Positions 53,238 to 61,837 are shown, numbered from the stretch's first letter. The stretch is 64,000 nt of DNA from Ruminiclostridium cellobioparum subsp. termitidis CT1112 (GCF_000350485.1 NZ_AORV01000065.1:62001-126000), one strand, 5' to 3'. Made by a program: numbers and translations. The notes: a model not told the origin generated them from the sequence alone.

Positions 53238-53435
53238 CTAACTATCAGTATTCCCGTCCGGACTGCTCTCATCAGTCTCTTCACCGGGCAGTTTTTTGTT
53301 CCGCTTGCGGAGTGCTTCGCTTATAAGATATTCTATCTGACCGTTTACCGATCTGAATTCATCGTCGGCCCATTTTGATATTTCTTCCCACATTTTAGGG
53401 CTCAGCCTCAGTAGTATTGATTTCTTTTCTGCCAT
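53238..53435 (-). CDS. Arc-type ribbon-helix-helix protein
   Basis: 65 residues. The fold is read as a strand (KKSILLRLS) then two helices (PKMWEEISKWADDEF and VNGQIEYLISEALRKRNKK), as in Arc/MetJ-like DNA-binding dimers, followed by an acidic tail (EETDESSPDG). It lies 18 bp after the SPFH gene. A large palindrome on the shared promoter is its likely target. No toxin gene is next to it, so an antitoxin role is unlikely. Confidence 0.88.
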   Translation of the reverse strand: MAEKKSILLRLSPKMWEEISKWADDEFRSVNGQIEYLISEALRKRNKKLPGEETDESSPDGNTDS

Positions 53436-53453
53436 AATATCAGCGCCTTTATA

Positions 53454-54323
53454 TTAGTTGTGCAAAGTCCCGGTATTAATGACCGGCTGCGTATTTTTTT
53501 CGCCGCAAAGTACTACAAGCAGATTACTGACCATGGCAGCTTTTCTTTCTTCATCCAGTTCCACAATCTCATTTTCACTGAGCTTATTTAATGCCATCTG
53601 AACCATACCGACCGCACCTTCAACTATCTTTTGTCTTGCTGCTATGATTGCCGCCGCCTGCTGCCTCTGGAGCATGGCTGCTGCAATTTCCGGTGCATAT
53701 GCCAAATGTGAAAGTCTTGCTTCCTCAACTACCACACCTGCTTTTCCCAAACGCTGCTGCAGCTCGTTTTTCAGGGCTTCCGCAACCTCATCCGCGCTTC
53801 CTCTTAACGATATTGTATGACTGTCCTCGGTATTATCGTACGGATACATGCCTGCCAGATGTCTCAAGGCCGATTCGCTCTGTACATTTACGTAATCAAC
53901 ATAGTTATCTACATCAAAAACGGCTTCAGCGGTATTTTCCACCCTCCACACTATAACAGCAGCGATTTCGATGGGATTGCCCATTTCATCATTGACTTTT
54001 ATTTTATCTCCGTTGATATTTCTGGATCTCAGTGAGATCTTTCTCTTTGTATAAAACGGATTTGCCCAATGCCATCCGGCTTTCTTTATGGTGCCGGAAT
54101 ATTTACCGAACAGAATCAGTACCATTGCTTCATTGGGCTGTATGGTAAAGAAGCCCGGCAGCATAAAAATAAATACAATAAACAGTAAGATACCTAATGC
54201 TGCCAAAAACTCAGGTCCGATTATTATAGCCTCTACAAAAATGACAACGCTAAGTATCAAAATCAAAAATGATAATAATAGAATAAATCCTCCCGATTTG
54301 GTCTTTCCAATTATTTCTTTCAT
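53454..54323 (-). CDS. SPFH/Band 7 membrane protein
   Basis: 289 residues from ATG 54323 ([12 protein letters not shown]) behind GGAGGGA; an in-frame ATG at 54347 lies inside the operator. Two hydrophobic stretches (~12-60) are followed by the SPFH core ([19 protein letters not shown] in part; [29 protein letters not shown]) and a helical region ([18 protein letters not shown]). SPFH proteins form membrane rafts or scaffold oligomers. Firmicutes often code this protein together with a small Arc-type protein, as here. Confidence 0.92.
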   Translation of the reverse strand: MKEIIGKTKSGGFILLLSFLILILSVVIFVEAIIIGPEFLAALGILLFIVFIFMLPGFFTIQPNEAMVLILFGKYSGTIKKAGWHWANPFYTKRKISLRSRNINGDKIKVNDEMGNPIEIAAVIVWRVENTAEAVFDVDNYVDYVNVQSESALRHLAGMYPYDNTEDSHTISLRGSADEVAEALKNELQQRLGKAGVVVEEARLSHLAYAPEIAAAMLQRQQAAAIIAARQKIVEGAVGMVQMALNKLSENEIVELDEERKAAMVSNLLVVLCGEKNTQPVINTGTLHN

Positions 54324-54346
54324 ATCGATCCCTCCATATAAGAACA

Positions 54347-54394
54347 ATATTAATATGATATCTAAATGATATCATATTAATATGAAGAAGTCAA
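54347..54394 (-). promoter_or_regulatory. Promoter of SPFH/RHH operon with 16-bp perfect palindrome
   Basis: ATATTAATATGATATC (54347-54362) and its exact reverse complement (54368-54383) are five bases apart. On the minus strand TTGACT (54389-54394) and TATCAT (54366-54371) are 17 bp apart, so the palindrome covers spacer, -10 and start. Confidence 0.85.
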
Positions 54395-54455
54395 TTACTT
54401 GAATTTACTCGTTATATGGATTCACTCGTTATAAGAATCTATACATTATTTTAAA

Positions 54456-55157
54456 TTATTCATTGATCATATCCTTTAGTTTATCCGGCTTTAAAATCCG
54501 TATTGCCTCCTTCTGAAATTCAATTATCCCCCTATCCCGCATTACTCCCATCTCTCTGGACATGGAGGGTCTCGATATATTCAAAAAATCTGCCATTTCA
54601 TTTCTGTTCATGGGCAATCTGAAGGTGTGGCTGCCCGATTTCTCCATATGCTCCAGCAGCAGGCAGGCTATTTTTGAGTTTATGCTTTTCATGGACAGGT
54701 ACTCCACCCTTCTGTTGAGCATGATTGCCCTGTTTGACACTGTCTTGAGCAGATTTTTTATCAGCTGTGAGTGAAAGCTGCAGGCCTCACTGCACTGATT
54801 TATAATTGCATTATTTTCAAGAAATATTGTCACGCAGTCGGTTTGAGCCTGCACATTCGCCGGCCACTGCACTTTTCCCGAAAATGCAATTACTTCACCG
54901 AAAAGTTCTCCGGCTGTGACCACACCCAGCATAACCCTGCTGCCTGCAGCGTTTTCCTTTGTAATGACGGCACTCCCTTCTACCATGATTCCCAGACCGT
55001 GGTACCTGCTGCCCGCCATAACAATAAAATCACCCTTGTTATAAGAATGCAGCTTTGGACTGAAGCATTCCAGCATGGTATTGAGCTGAAAATGGTTAAA
55101 ACCCTCAAACAGTTCACATTTTAACAAGGTCCTGGCAAGAATCTCATATTTACTCAA
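54456..55157 (-). CDS. Crp/Fnr-family regulator
   Basis: 233 residues from TTG 55157 (SKYEILARTLLKCELF), eight bases after GGAGG; the in-frame ATG at 55211 has no ribosome site. A cyclic-nucleotide-binding-like beta roll covers ~25-130 (GDFIVMAGSRYHGLGIMVEG, AGELFGEVIAFSG) and a helix-turn-helix lies near 185 (NRNEMADFLNISRPSMSREM). No N-terminal Cys cluster is seen, so it does not look like an oxygen-sensing Fnr. It is divergent from the ferredoxin at 55347, its probable target. Confidence 0.9.
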   Translation of the reverse strand: MSKYEILARTLLKCELFEGFNHFQLNTMLECFSPKLHSYNKGDFIVMAGSRYHGLGIMVEGSAVITKENAAGSRVMLGVVTAGELFGEVIAFSGKVQWPANVQAQTDCVTIFLENNAIINQCSEACSFHSQLIKNLLKTVSNRAIMLNRRVEYLSMKSINSKIACLLLEHMEKSGSHTFRLPMNRNEMADFLNISRPSMSREMGVMRDRGIIEFQKEAIRILKPDKLKDMINE

Positions 55158-55346
55158 CTCGTTTTCCTCCAAATTTATTTTTTGTATCTCAGGATACCGA
55201 TTTATATACAATTATACCTTATAATCATCCCATAAGCTAAAAAACAATACCAAATATAAATCACAAATGTAAGTCATAAATGTTAATAAGTATACAATTA
55301 CTCAATTATAAATTTTAAGGGAGCACAAGCTCAAGAGGAGGATATT

Positions 55347-56126
55347 ATGAAAAGAAATATTATAAGGATTGATGAGGAAAAATGTAACGGCTGCGGCCTT
55401 TGTGTAAATGCCTGCCACGAGGGGGCACTTGTTATAGAAAACGGCAAAGCCAAACTTATATCCGACAGTTACTGCGACGGACTGGGAAATTGCCTGCCAG
55501 AGTGTCCTACAAATGCAATCACAATTGAAGAACGCGAGGCCGATGCCTACGATGAAGAACTTGTTAAAGAAAACATGGAGAAAAGAGCCGCTGCAGCGCA
55601 TATGTCTCATGGAGCACACGCACCACATGTACCGCATGTACCGCATGCACCGCATGCACACCCTCCAATGCACGGCGGCTGTCCCGGTTCAAGGGCAATG
55701 GCAATAAAGAGATCCGCTGAAAGCAATGTGTCTGCTCCTGTTTCGGCCCAGCCTCTCACTTCCGAACTTATGCAGTGGCCTTGCCAGATAAAGCTGGTTC
55801 CTGTGAATGCACCGTACTTTGACAACTGTGATCTGCTGATCGCAGCCGATTGCACAGCCTTTGCCTATGCCAATATCCACAAGGACTTCATAAAAAACAG
55901 GATAACTCTCATCGGCTGCCCCAAGCTTGATGATGGGGATTATTCCGAAAAGCTTACAGCCATTCTTTCCAATAACAACATTAACAGCGTTAAGATCCTG
56001 AGAATGGAAGTTCCCTGCTGCGGCGGCATAGTAAATGCAGTAAAGACAGCACTCATGGAGTCGGGTAAAATAATTCCCTGGAGTATTGTAATAATCGGAA
56101 CAGATGGAGAAATCAGACAAAGCTGA
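55347..56126 (+). CDS. Two-cluster ferredoxin with His-rich linker
   Basis: 259 residues from ATG 55347 behind AGAGGAGG. Residues 10-60 hold ferredoxin-like Cys sets (CNGCGLCVNACHEGAL and CDGLGNCLPECPTNA); the second departs from CxxCxxC, so it may bind one or two clusters. Residues ~87-110 are a run of His, Pro and Ala (HVPHVPHAPHAHPPMHGG), a likely metal-binding arm. The C-terminal ~130 residues (LIAADCTAFAYANIHKDF, GCPKLDD, EVPCCGG) form a second conserved domain with extra Cys. The protein is common in Clostridia and probably carries electrons; its partner is unknown. Confidence 0.9.
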   Translation: MKRNIIRIDEEKCNGCGLCVNACHEGALVIENGKAKLISDSYCDGLGNCLPECPTNAITIEEREADAYDEELVKENMEKRAAAAHMSHGAHAPHVPHVPHAPHAHPPMHGGCPGSRAMAIKRSAESNVSAPVSAQPLTSELMQWPCQIKLVPVNAPYFDNCDLLIAADCTAFAYANIHKDFIKNRITLIGCPKLDDGDYSEKLTAILSNNNINSVKILRMEVPCCGGIVNAVKTALMESGKIIPWSIVIIGTDGEIRQS

Positions 56127-56164
56127 TTCAAGTCCTCCTTTAAAATATGGAATTTTTCAATTAT

Positions 56165-56206
56165 AATAGGTCTGTGGGCACTATGCTTCACAGACCTATT
56201 ATTTTT
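56165..56206 (+). terminator. Terminator after the ferredoxin
   Basis: AATAGGTCTGTG and CACAGACCTATT form a perfect stem around a 12-base loop, followed by ATTTTT. Confidence 0.88.
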
Positions 56207-56223
56207 ATGAAATGGAGAAACCT

Positions 56224-56985
56224 ATGTTAATTGGTATAATTGGAGCTATGGAGCAGGAAATCAAGCTGCTCACAAAAAGTATGGAGATCACTGAAACTAA
56301 AACCATCGGTATGAGAGACTATTATACAGGAAAACTTTTCGGAAAGGACGCAGTCCTGGTATTTTCAAAATGCGGCAAGGTTGCTGCGGCATCTGCGGTT
56401 ACTTGTCTTATTGAGGTGTTTAAGGTTGATCTGGTCATATTCACAGGAGTTGCCGGCGGAGCAGACAGAGCATTGAATATCGGCGATATAGTAATTGCCG
56501 ACAGGCTTGTACAGCATGATATGGACGCCAGCATGCTGCCGGGATGTAAAAAGTTCGAGATACCTCTGCTGGGAGTTGACATATTCAAGGCCGATAGCAG
56601 GCTTACAGCTCTTGGGGCGAAATCCGCCATGCATTATGTATCACATTATATGGCAGAAGATGTGTCACAGGAAGCCCTGACAGAGTTCCGCATTACAACG
56701 CCAAAAGTTGTCGTGGGCACTGTTGCAAGCGGCGACCAATTCATTGCCGACAGCAGCAAGGTCAGAAGTCTGACAGAGGAGATACCCGACCTCAAGTGTA
56801 TTGAAATGGAGGGAGCCGCAGTAGCCCAGGTCTGCTATGAACATGGGATTGATTATATTGTTTTCAGAGTAATATCCGACAAGGCCGATGAGCATGCAAG
56901 CATTAATTTTCCATTGTTTATTGAAAAAACAGCCAGCCATTTCACACGTGGTATAGTACGTCAATTCATTTCAGAAATTGATTAA
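56224..56985 (+). CDS. mtnN: 5'-methylthioadenosine / S-adenosylhomocysteine nucleosidase
   Basis: 253 residues from ATG 56224 (MLIGIIGAMEQEI) six bases after GGAG; an in-frame ATG at 56212 contains that site. Motifs: GIIGAMEQEIKLL with the catalytic Glu, FTGVAGGADRALNIGDIV, VGTVASGDQFI and IEMEGAAVAQVCYEHGI, which binds the ribose; SDKADEHA carries the base Asp. It cleaves MTA and SAH to adenine and the thioribose, feeding S-ribosylhomocysteine. With ahcY and mtaD this gives two SAH disposal routes. Confidence 0.94.
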   Translation: MLIGIIGAMEQEIKLLTKSMEITETKTIGMRDYYTGKLFGKDAVLVFSKCGKVAAASAVTCLIEVFKVDLVIFTGVAGGADRALNIGDIVIADRLVQHDMDASMLPGCKKFEIPLLGVDIFKADSRLTALGAKSAMHYVSHYMAEDVSQEALTEFRITTPKVVVGTVASGDQFIADSSKVRSLTEEIPDLKCIEMEGAAVAQVCYEHGIDYIVFRVISDKADEHASINFPLFIEKTASHFTRGIVRQFISEID

Positions 56986-57040
56986 TTTTTGCTGGAGATC
57001 AAGAATATTCAGTTTTGACTGACTTTCTCAACAATTATCA

Positions 57041-57067
57041 TACCCGGTCCCGTACCGGGTATTTTTA
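57041..57067 (+). terminator. Terminator after mtnN
   Basis: TACCCGGT and ACCGGGTA pair around CCCGT and are followed by TTTTTAT. Confidence 0.85.
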
Positions 57068-57223
57068 TGTGTAAATACCATCTGCGAAGTATATTGGTTG
57101 TTGAGAGTCCCGCAACCCGGCTAATTTACATAATTCTTCAATTATGTAACATTATCAAATACCCTTTAATATACTGCTATTAGAATATATAGTGATAAAT
57201 ATTTGCTTTAAAGGTGATAGCGA

Positions 57224-57667
57224 ATGCCATACACAGATAGGGAATTAATGGCCAGAATAATACAATGTGAAGCCGAAGGCGAAGGTGATAACGGTATGAA
57301 GGCTGTAGCATCGGTAATCATGAACAGAACTACAGTACCATACGGTCAGTTTTTCAGGGAACTTCACGGCGACGTACGGGCAGCAATCCTTCAGGCAGGT
57401 CAGTTTACATGTGTGAAGGAAGTCGTAGGCGGTCAATATAATCCTCAGAATATATATAACATGAATCCGCAGCAACTTCATTATGACATAGCTGATTGGG
57501 CACTGACGGGAGGTATACTGGGATCAGTGGCAGATTGCCTGTGGTACTATAATCCCTTCAGGCCAACCTGCGGCTCATTTTTTCCACCCGGTAATACCGG
57601 TGTAATATTTACGCGAATAGCCCAGCATTGTTTTTACACCCCGACTCAAAAATACGCTCAGACATAA
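57224..57667 (+). CDS. Spore cortex-lytic cell wall hydrolase (SleB/CwlJ family)
   Basis: 147 residues without a signal peptide, like CwlJ. The hydrolase_2 core is complete: LMARIIQCEAEGEGDNGMKA (catalytic Glu), AVASVIMNRT, QFTCVKE, ADCLWYYNP and GVIFTRIAQHCFY near the C-terminus. CwlJ degrades cortex peptidoglycan during germination and depends on GerQ for its place in the coat. The next gene, 45 bp downstream, is GerQ-like, which confirms the call. Confidence 0.92.
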   Translation: MPYTDRELMARIIQCEAEGEGDNGMKAVASVIMNRTTVPYGQFFRELHGDVRAAILQAGQFTCVKEVVGGQYNPQNIYNMNPQQLHYDIADWALTGGILGSVADCLWYYNPFRPTCGSFFPPGNTGVIFTRIAQHCFYTPTQKYAQT

Positions 57668-57712
57668 TACCGACCATAATAAATTCTAATCATGAAAGGA
57701 AGTTCGAATTTT

Positions 57713-58153
57713 ATGACAAACCGACCGATTCCATATTATACTCTGCCCTGCTGCTACGAAGAAAGACCGGATGGCACTACACAGATGGTACCTCAAAGCC
57801 AGCCGACCACACCTCAAGGTCAACCGGCATTTCCCCAGGGACAGCCGATGCTGCATCAGGGTCAGCCCACACAAGCCATCACAGGAGGACCGCAGGATTT
57901 TGCACCCATTACTCCCTTGACGCAGCCTGAGCCGTTGACATTAACCAGTACGGAATATTTAAATGGTTTTTTACGTACTCAATTAGGAAGAAGAGTGCGG
58001 GTGGAATTCCTGATAGGAACCGGGACTCTATTGGACAGAACCGGAACATTAGTTGGCGTTGGGGCAAACTATATCAATTTAAGACTTATAGAAAGTGACG
58101 ATGTAATGACTGCTGATTTCTTTTCCATTAAATTTATTACTTTCTTATTATAA
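57713..58153 (+). CDS. gerQ: GerQ-like spore coat protein
   Basis: 146 residues from ATG 57713 (MTNRPIPYYTLP) behind AAAGGAAG; an in-frame ATG at 57692 contains that site. The N-terminal ~75 residues are a Pro/Gln-rich repeat (PQGQPAFPQGQPMLHQGQP), and the C-terminal ~70 form the GerQ domain (YLNGFLRTQLGRRVRVEFLI, LVGVGANYINLRL). GerQ is cross-linked into the coat and places CwlJ. The two are one operon ending at a terminator. Confidence 0.9.
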   Translation: MTNRPIPYYTLPCCYEERPDGTTQMVPQSQPTTPQGQPAFPQGQPMLHQGQPTQAITGGPQDFAPITPLTQPEPLTLTSTEYLNGFLRTQLGRRVRVEFLIGTGTLLDRTGTLVGVGANYINLRLIESDDVMTADFFSIKFITFLL

Positions 58154-58206
58154 TACTTGTTATGATACTTGTCTGATGCTAAAAATATTTGAATCTCTCT
58201 CCTGAA

Positions 58207-58245
58207 CAAAAACAACCTCTGCCTCACCGTGCAGGGGTTGTTTTC
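58207..58245 (+). terminator. Terminator of the cwlJ-gerQ operon
   Basis: AAAACAACCTCTGC and GCAGGGGTTGTTTT form a stem with one G-T pair around CTCACCGT. Confidence 0.85.
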
Positions 58246-58601
58246 GAATAGGTGACTTAAATTTCGTTCCCGGAATCATATGATATACATGCTTTGATAT
58301 TGGCATACCTGATAAAGCGGCAAAAAGGAGATAGTATCCGTCTATCCCCTCTTGCCTTTAGTCCCTTTGAATATTCAGTTTTATTTAGGGAAAACACCCT
58401 ATAATAAATAAGTAAAATAAACAGTGCTTTTTAAAACCGGACAGAAAAAAATACCGCACTTTTATTGATTAAAAATACGGTATGGAAGCAAAACTCCCAT
58501 AGTTACCATCTTATCGAATTAACTTTTAATAAAGATTTAACATTAATAAAATCCTTCCTTAAAACTTAAAATGTAAAATTACATTAAAAGGTGGTGATTT
58601 T
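58246..58601. other. Intergenic region with two hairpins, no gene seen
   Basis: An imperfect stem at about 58319-58352 (GGAGATAG with CTATCCCC) and ATACCG/CGGTAT near 58451-58484 are the only structures found. The ribosome site AAGGTGGTGAT of the next short gene lies at its right end. No riboswitch was recognised. Confidence 0.35.
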
Positions 58602-58742
58602 ATGGAAAAACTATTTTCAAATCTGAGTGAAGATGAACTGAAAAGACAAATTGCCGAAAACTCAAGGGCAATAGACCAACTTCTTAAAGAGCTGAAAGAT
58701 TCACCTGTTCTGCTGACCTCTGAAGGAAGGGATATATTATAA
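58602..58742 (+). CDS. 46-residue helical protein, function unknown
   Basis: MEKLFSNLSEDELKRQIAEN opens a frame with a near-consensus ribosome site (AAGGTGGTGATTTT) before the ATG. The protein is a charged amphipathic helix (ELKRQIAENSRAIDQLLKEL) with a short tail. It lacks the SQELD motif of Spo0E phosphatases, which are similar in size. The strong ribosome site is the main support. Confidence 0.6.
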   Translation: MEKLFSNLSEDELKRQIAENSRAIDQLLKELKDSPVLLTSEGRDIL

Positions 58743-58871
58743 TATTCCTTTCTTTTTTGTTTAAAGATTTTTATTTTATTTCTCAATCAGACTTACGCTT
58801 CTATAAAACTCCAGTTCGAAAACATTTGGCATTGTCGTTTGGTGAATTATAATGAAGATATTCGGCTATGC

Positions 58872-59789
58872 TTAAGCCTCACCACGGCACACACGCAAGC
58901 CCGTATCGTTACCTCTGCTATTCGCATTCCACTTGTCCCGAAAAGACAGCTCACAGCAGAAACCATCTCCAAGCCAACCGCCGCCTCTTATAACCCGTAC
59001 AGATTCGCTATTACTATCCAGGTCTTCATACCAGTCCCAGCACCATTCCCTTATATTACCTGACATATCATATATTCCTAGCTCATTAGGCATTTTTGCA
59101 CCGACAGGTTTTGCCCTGTTATTGTTGCTTTTTATTACAGAATAAGACCAAAAGCCTGTTAAGTTTCTATCTCCTGAATTTACCCAGTACCATGCTACTT
59201 GATTAACATCATCGCTTCCACTGTATTTATAACTCTTGCTCATTTGACCTCCACGTGCAGCATATTCCCACTCCGCTTCCGTCGGCAGCCGGTAGCCATT
59301 AGCTTTTATATTGGTGGTTACGGTCCATTTTACATTATCATTGTCATTCTTATTTTTTAAATCTTTTTTATCCGTATTAATATTGTAATATGGTTTTAAC
59401 CCCTCTTTTATACTTCTTTTATTACAGTATTCTACACAGTCATACCAGCTTACCATTTCTACCGGTAAATTATTGCCCTTAAATCCTGAGGGATTACTTT
59501 CAACTTCTACCTGCCAATTTTTGTCTTTGAATTCCGAGGGATTATTCTTCATTACATCAAACCACTCTTTTTGAGTTACCTCATATCTACAGATAAAAAA
59601 GTCAGATATATTTAAACTTTTTCCATAATATTTTGACTTTGTATTTTTAAAAGTTCCACCTTTGACTAATACAAAATTACCAAGTCTTTCTTGATCTTCA
59701 AGCTTTTCTTGGTTATTTGGTCCTGCTTGAGAACATGCACTGCCAGCAACTATTATTGATAAAAAAAGAATAATCAATAGTTTTTTCAT
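58872..59789 (-). CDS. Lipoprotein of the sulfatase-modifying-factor (FGE) family
   Basis: 305 residues from ATG 59789 behind AAAGGAG. A lipobox (VAGSACSQ) anchors it outside. The FGE-sulfatase domain covers ~45-303: VLVKGGTFKN, FFICRYEVTQKEWFDVM, LPVEMVSWYDCVEYCN, GYRLPTEAEWEYAARGG, YDMSGNIREWCWDWYED and RVIRGGGWL ... RVCRGE. The C-type lectin-like fold is intact. No sulfatase is nearby. Many bacterial members bind sugars or act on other targets, so formylglycine formation is not implied. NPSEFK/NPSGFK hints at a short internal duplication. Confidence 0.88.
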   Translation of the reverse strand: MKKLLIILFLSIIVAGSACSQAGPNNQEKLEDQERLGNFVLVKGGTFKNTKSKYYGKSLNISDFFICRYEVTQKEWFDVMKNNPSEFKDKNWQVEVESNPSGFKGNNLPVEMVSWYDCVEYCNKRSIKEGLKPYYNINTDKKDLKNKNDNDNVKWTVTTNIKANGYRLPTEAEWEYAARGGQMSKSYKYSGSDDVNQVAWYWVNSGDRNLTGFWSYSVIKSNNNRAKPVGAKMPNELGIYDMSGNIREWCWDWYEDLDSNSESVRVIRGGGWLGDGFCCELSFRDKWNANSRGNDTGLRVCRGEA

Positions 59790-59845
59790 TAATATATCTC
59801 CTTTAAAAGTTATGGCTAACAAATTAAACCTGAAAAGGTACGATT

Positions 59846-59878
59846 AAGGCCGCCCCGTGGATTCCACCAGACGGCCTC
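59846..59878 (-). terminator. Hairpin after the GH11-like gene
   Basis: GAGGCCG and CGGCCTT pair, with an inner GTGG/CCAC pair. The T run after it is weak, so efficiency is uncertain. Confidence 0.55.
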
Positions 59879-59916
59879 TGGTTATAAAGTGGGCTTAATT
59901 ACCCTTGGCAAAGGAC

Positions 59917-60498
59917 TTAGTTAACTGTTACATCAGCACTGCCGCTGCTGCCTCCCCATCCTTCTACCGCTACTATACAGTAATTTGTACTGCCTACAGG
60001 TTGTCCCAATGCTCTCCAGCCTGCGAAGTGTTCTGCAAGATTTATGCCGCTACTGTTGCTACCGCTGCAATTATACTGTGTAAAAGTCGTATTTCCTTGA
60101 ATTGAAGGACCTGTTACCGATTGTGTATATAAGGTGTATGTACCCTTGCTGGTACTATAGGAGCCTTTGCTGCTACCGCCGCCTCGACCGATGTAATACT
60201 CTACCAACGGTCCTGTAAGCCACCCATAGACACCAAAATATTGAGCACCGCTGGCATAACCGGACCAGCTCATAGTTCTGCTTCCCGATGGATTATAGCC
60301 TTTACCGGCAACAAAATTCCCGACATTACTCCAGTTAACTTTGTATTGTCCACCGGATAAATTTTGGTAATTTACTGTTCCCTGACCATTAGTCCAGCTT
60401 TGTGAATAGTTTGTTGCCGCATTTCCAATTAATGCAAAAAACATAGAACAACTCATTACAATTGCCAAACATAACATTAATCTTTTAATCTTTAACAT
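59917..60498 (-). CDS. Minimal GH11-like xylanase, single module
   Basis: 193 residues from an ATG behind AAGGAGG; signal peptide 1-27 ending GNA. The mature ~165 residues follow the GH11 beta-jelly roll: QSWTNGQGTVNYQNLSGGQY, VNWSNVGNFVAGKGYNP, YFGVYGWLTGPLVEYYIGRG with the nucleophile Glu, GPSIQGNTTFTQY in the thumb, EHFAGWRALG, and CIVAVEGWGGSSGSADVTV with the acid/base Glu. It is ~20 residues shorter than usual, and the WSVR after the thumb TQY is replaced by NCSG, losing a conserved Trp and Arg. No dockerin or CBM. It probably cleaves xylan, but altered specificity is possible. Confidence 0.85.
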   Translation of the reverse strand: MLKIKRLMLCLAIVMSCSMFFALIGNAATNYSQSWTNGQGTVNYQNLSGGQYKVNWSNVGNFVAGKGYNPSGSRTMSWSGYASGAQYFGVYGWLTGPLVEYYIGRGGGSSKGSYSTSKGTYTLYTQSVTGPSIQGNTTFTQYNCSGSNSSGINLAEHFAGWRALGQPVGSTNYCIVAVEGWGGSSGSADVTVN

Positions 60499-61325
60499 AA
60501 TATAAGCCTCCTTAAATTTAATTTTACTAGTTATTAGTTACTACTTACCTGTATACAAATCAAATATTCTTTTCCAGGAATCACTCCCTTTCATGTTTTT
60601 GACGGTTGTGTACTTTACCGTACATTACTTATCCCGTGTCGTATTCGGTTAACATTTGACTTCACCTCCTTTCTGAGAAGATACTTTTACTTGAAACAAC
60701 AAAATTAAAATACCAAATAGAACGAAACCGGTAAAAATAGTAAACTGAATACACTCACAATAAAATTTACATAAAATTATTGTAAAATTAGCATACTGCT
60801 ATAAACCACTTCACTTTTTAAGTAGATTATTGATTGGATTCATAAATAAACATAGAATATTTTTGTTACTTAGAATTAGTAAACTTCTGTTTGATTGAAT
60901 TGTGGAAAATCTCCTGGAAACACATCGCTGACAATTACTTTAGATGTAAATGAAATAATGGAACTTTAGCAAGATAACATATAAAGCAAATAAAGCAAAC
61001 TTTCATAAGAAAAAGTGTATTCAATAAAATTCTTTCCCGCCTCCCCCAAGATGTAAATTTATGGAAATTGCTTTAAGCTAATAATACCACCTAAGTTTAT
61101 TTTTGTAAATATGTATTTTTGTAAAATGTTGTCAGTTTTATAAAAATATTTAAAAATGTTACAGTTTGTTGAATATCGATGTATTTTGTTGTAATACTTT
61201 CTGTAACTTTCTCAATAAACCGAATCTTAAATTTTAATATAACATACTAATTTCCTGTAAAATTTGCGGCAGATTTTATACTCTTTCGAATAATACCCTC
61301 TTTATAGACAACAATTCATTATAAT
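60499..61325 (-). other. 830-bp AT-rich region upstream of the GH11-like gene
   Basis: The part near the gene looks like a long leader. A consensus ribosome site AAAGGAGGTGA (60662-60672, minus) precedes ATG 60655 of an 8-residue frame, MLTEYDTG, and a 17-residue frame MKGSDSWKRIFDLYTGK lies at 60541-60594 without a ribosome site. The rest, 60700-61300, is very AT-rich with no gene or known RNA found. Confidence 0.4.
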
Positions 61326-61330
61326 GTGAT

Positions 61331-61495
61331 GAAACAATTATACAGAATCATGCTTGGAATAGCGCCAAGCGGGGTCATGCAAGCCTTATACGAAAGTATG
61401 CTGGAGTGTAAATCCGCCAGGCAAGTAATTTCTGTTCAAAAAGCAAAGAACCCTGCGGGATGGACATTTATAGTACTGTCCTACAGGGTCTTTGT
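61331..61495 (+). ncRNA. Possible small RNA
   Basis: A perfect TATAAT (61320-61325) is followed by a structured stretch: GCTTGG/CCAAGC, ATAC-GAAA-GTAT, and a terminator-like stem CAAAGAACCCTGCGGGA with TCCTACAGGGTCTTTG near 61444-61492. No good -35 is seen. A 65-codon frame crosses it without ribosome site and through the terminator. Confidence 0.25.
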
Positions 61496-61582
61496 TTATA
61501 GCCATATTCTTTTTGCTATATAAAAGCATACAGCTGGCTTTACTTACTTATTGAATTCTGACCGAAACCGGTTAAAGGTTTT

Positions 61583-61837
61583 TTATTGCTGTCCAGTGAG
61601 CTGGGACTTGGTTTGCTGTACTTCGTCATCCTTAGCCATGAGGGCGGGCTTATAATATCCTTTAGCCTGTGCCATCTGGAACAGCTTATACTGCGATACT
61701 TCATCATTATTACGAATCTGTTGAATGGCAGCACGCAGCGTGGGGTTCGCACACTCGGAAATGGTGTTGGCATAGAACGTCAGACTGCTCTTTACAGAGG
61801 AAAGAACATCGTTTACCATTATTTTCTCCTGTATCAT
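61583..61837 (-). CDS. Coat F-type spore coat protein
   Basis: 84 residues from ATG 61837 behind AGGAGG. The helical pattern MVNDVLSSVKSSLTFYANTI, SECANPTLRAAIQQIRN and QYKLFQMAQAKGYYKPA is typical of the C-terminal half of CotF-like proteins: N-terminal helix with D-x-L-xx-K, then the Y-xx-AQAKGYY-P motif. It is expected in the spore coat. A partner with the same fold class lies 14 bp upstream on the same strand. Confidence 0.88.
   Translation of the reverse strand: MIQEKIMVNDVLSSVKSSLTFYANTISECANPTLRAAIQQIRNNDEVSQYKLFQMAQAKGYYKPALMAKDDEVQQTKSQLTGQQ

Noticed and set aside
53238-53435. Ribbon-helix-helix gene as an antitoxin
   Set aside because: No toxin gene is next to it; the partner is an SPFH protein.
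61326-61523. 65-codon frame MMKQLYRIM...
   Set aside because: It begins immediately after the TATAAT box with no ribosome site and runs through a terminator hairpin.
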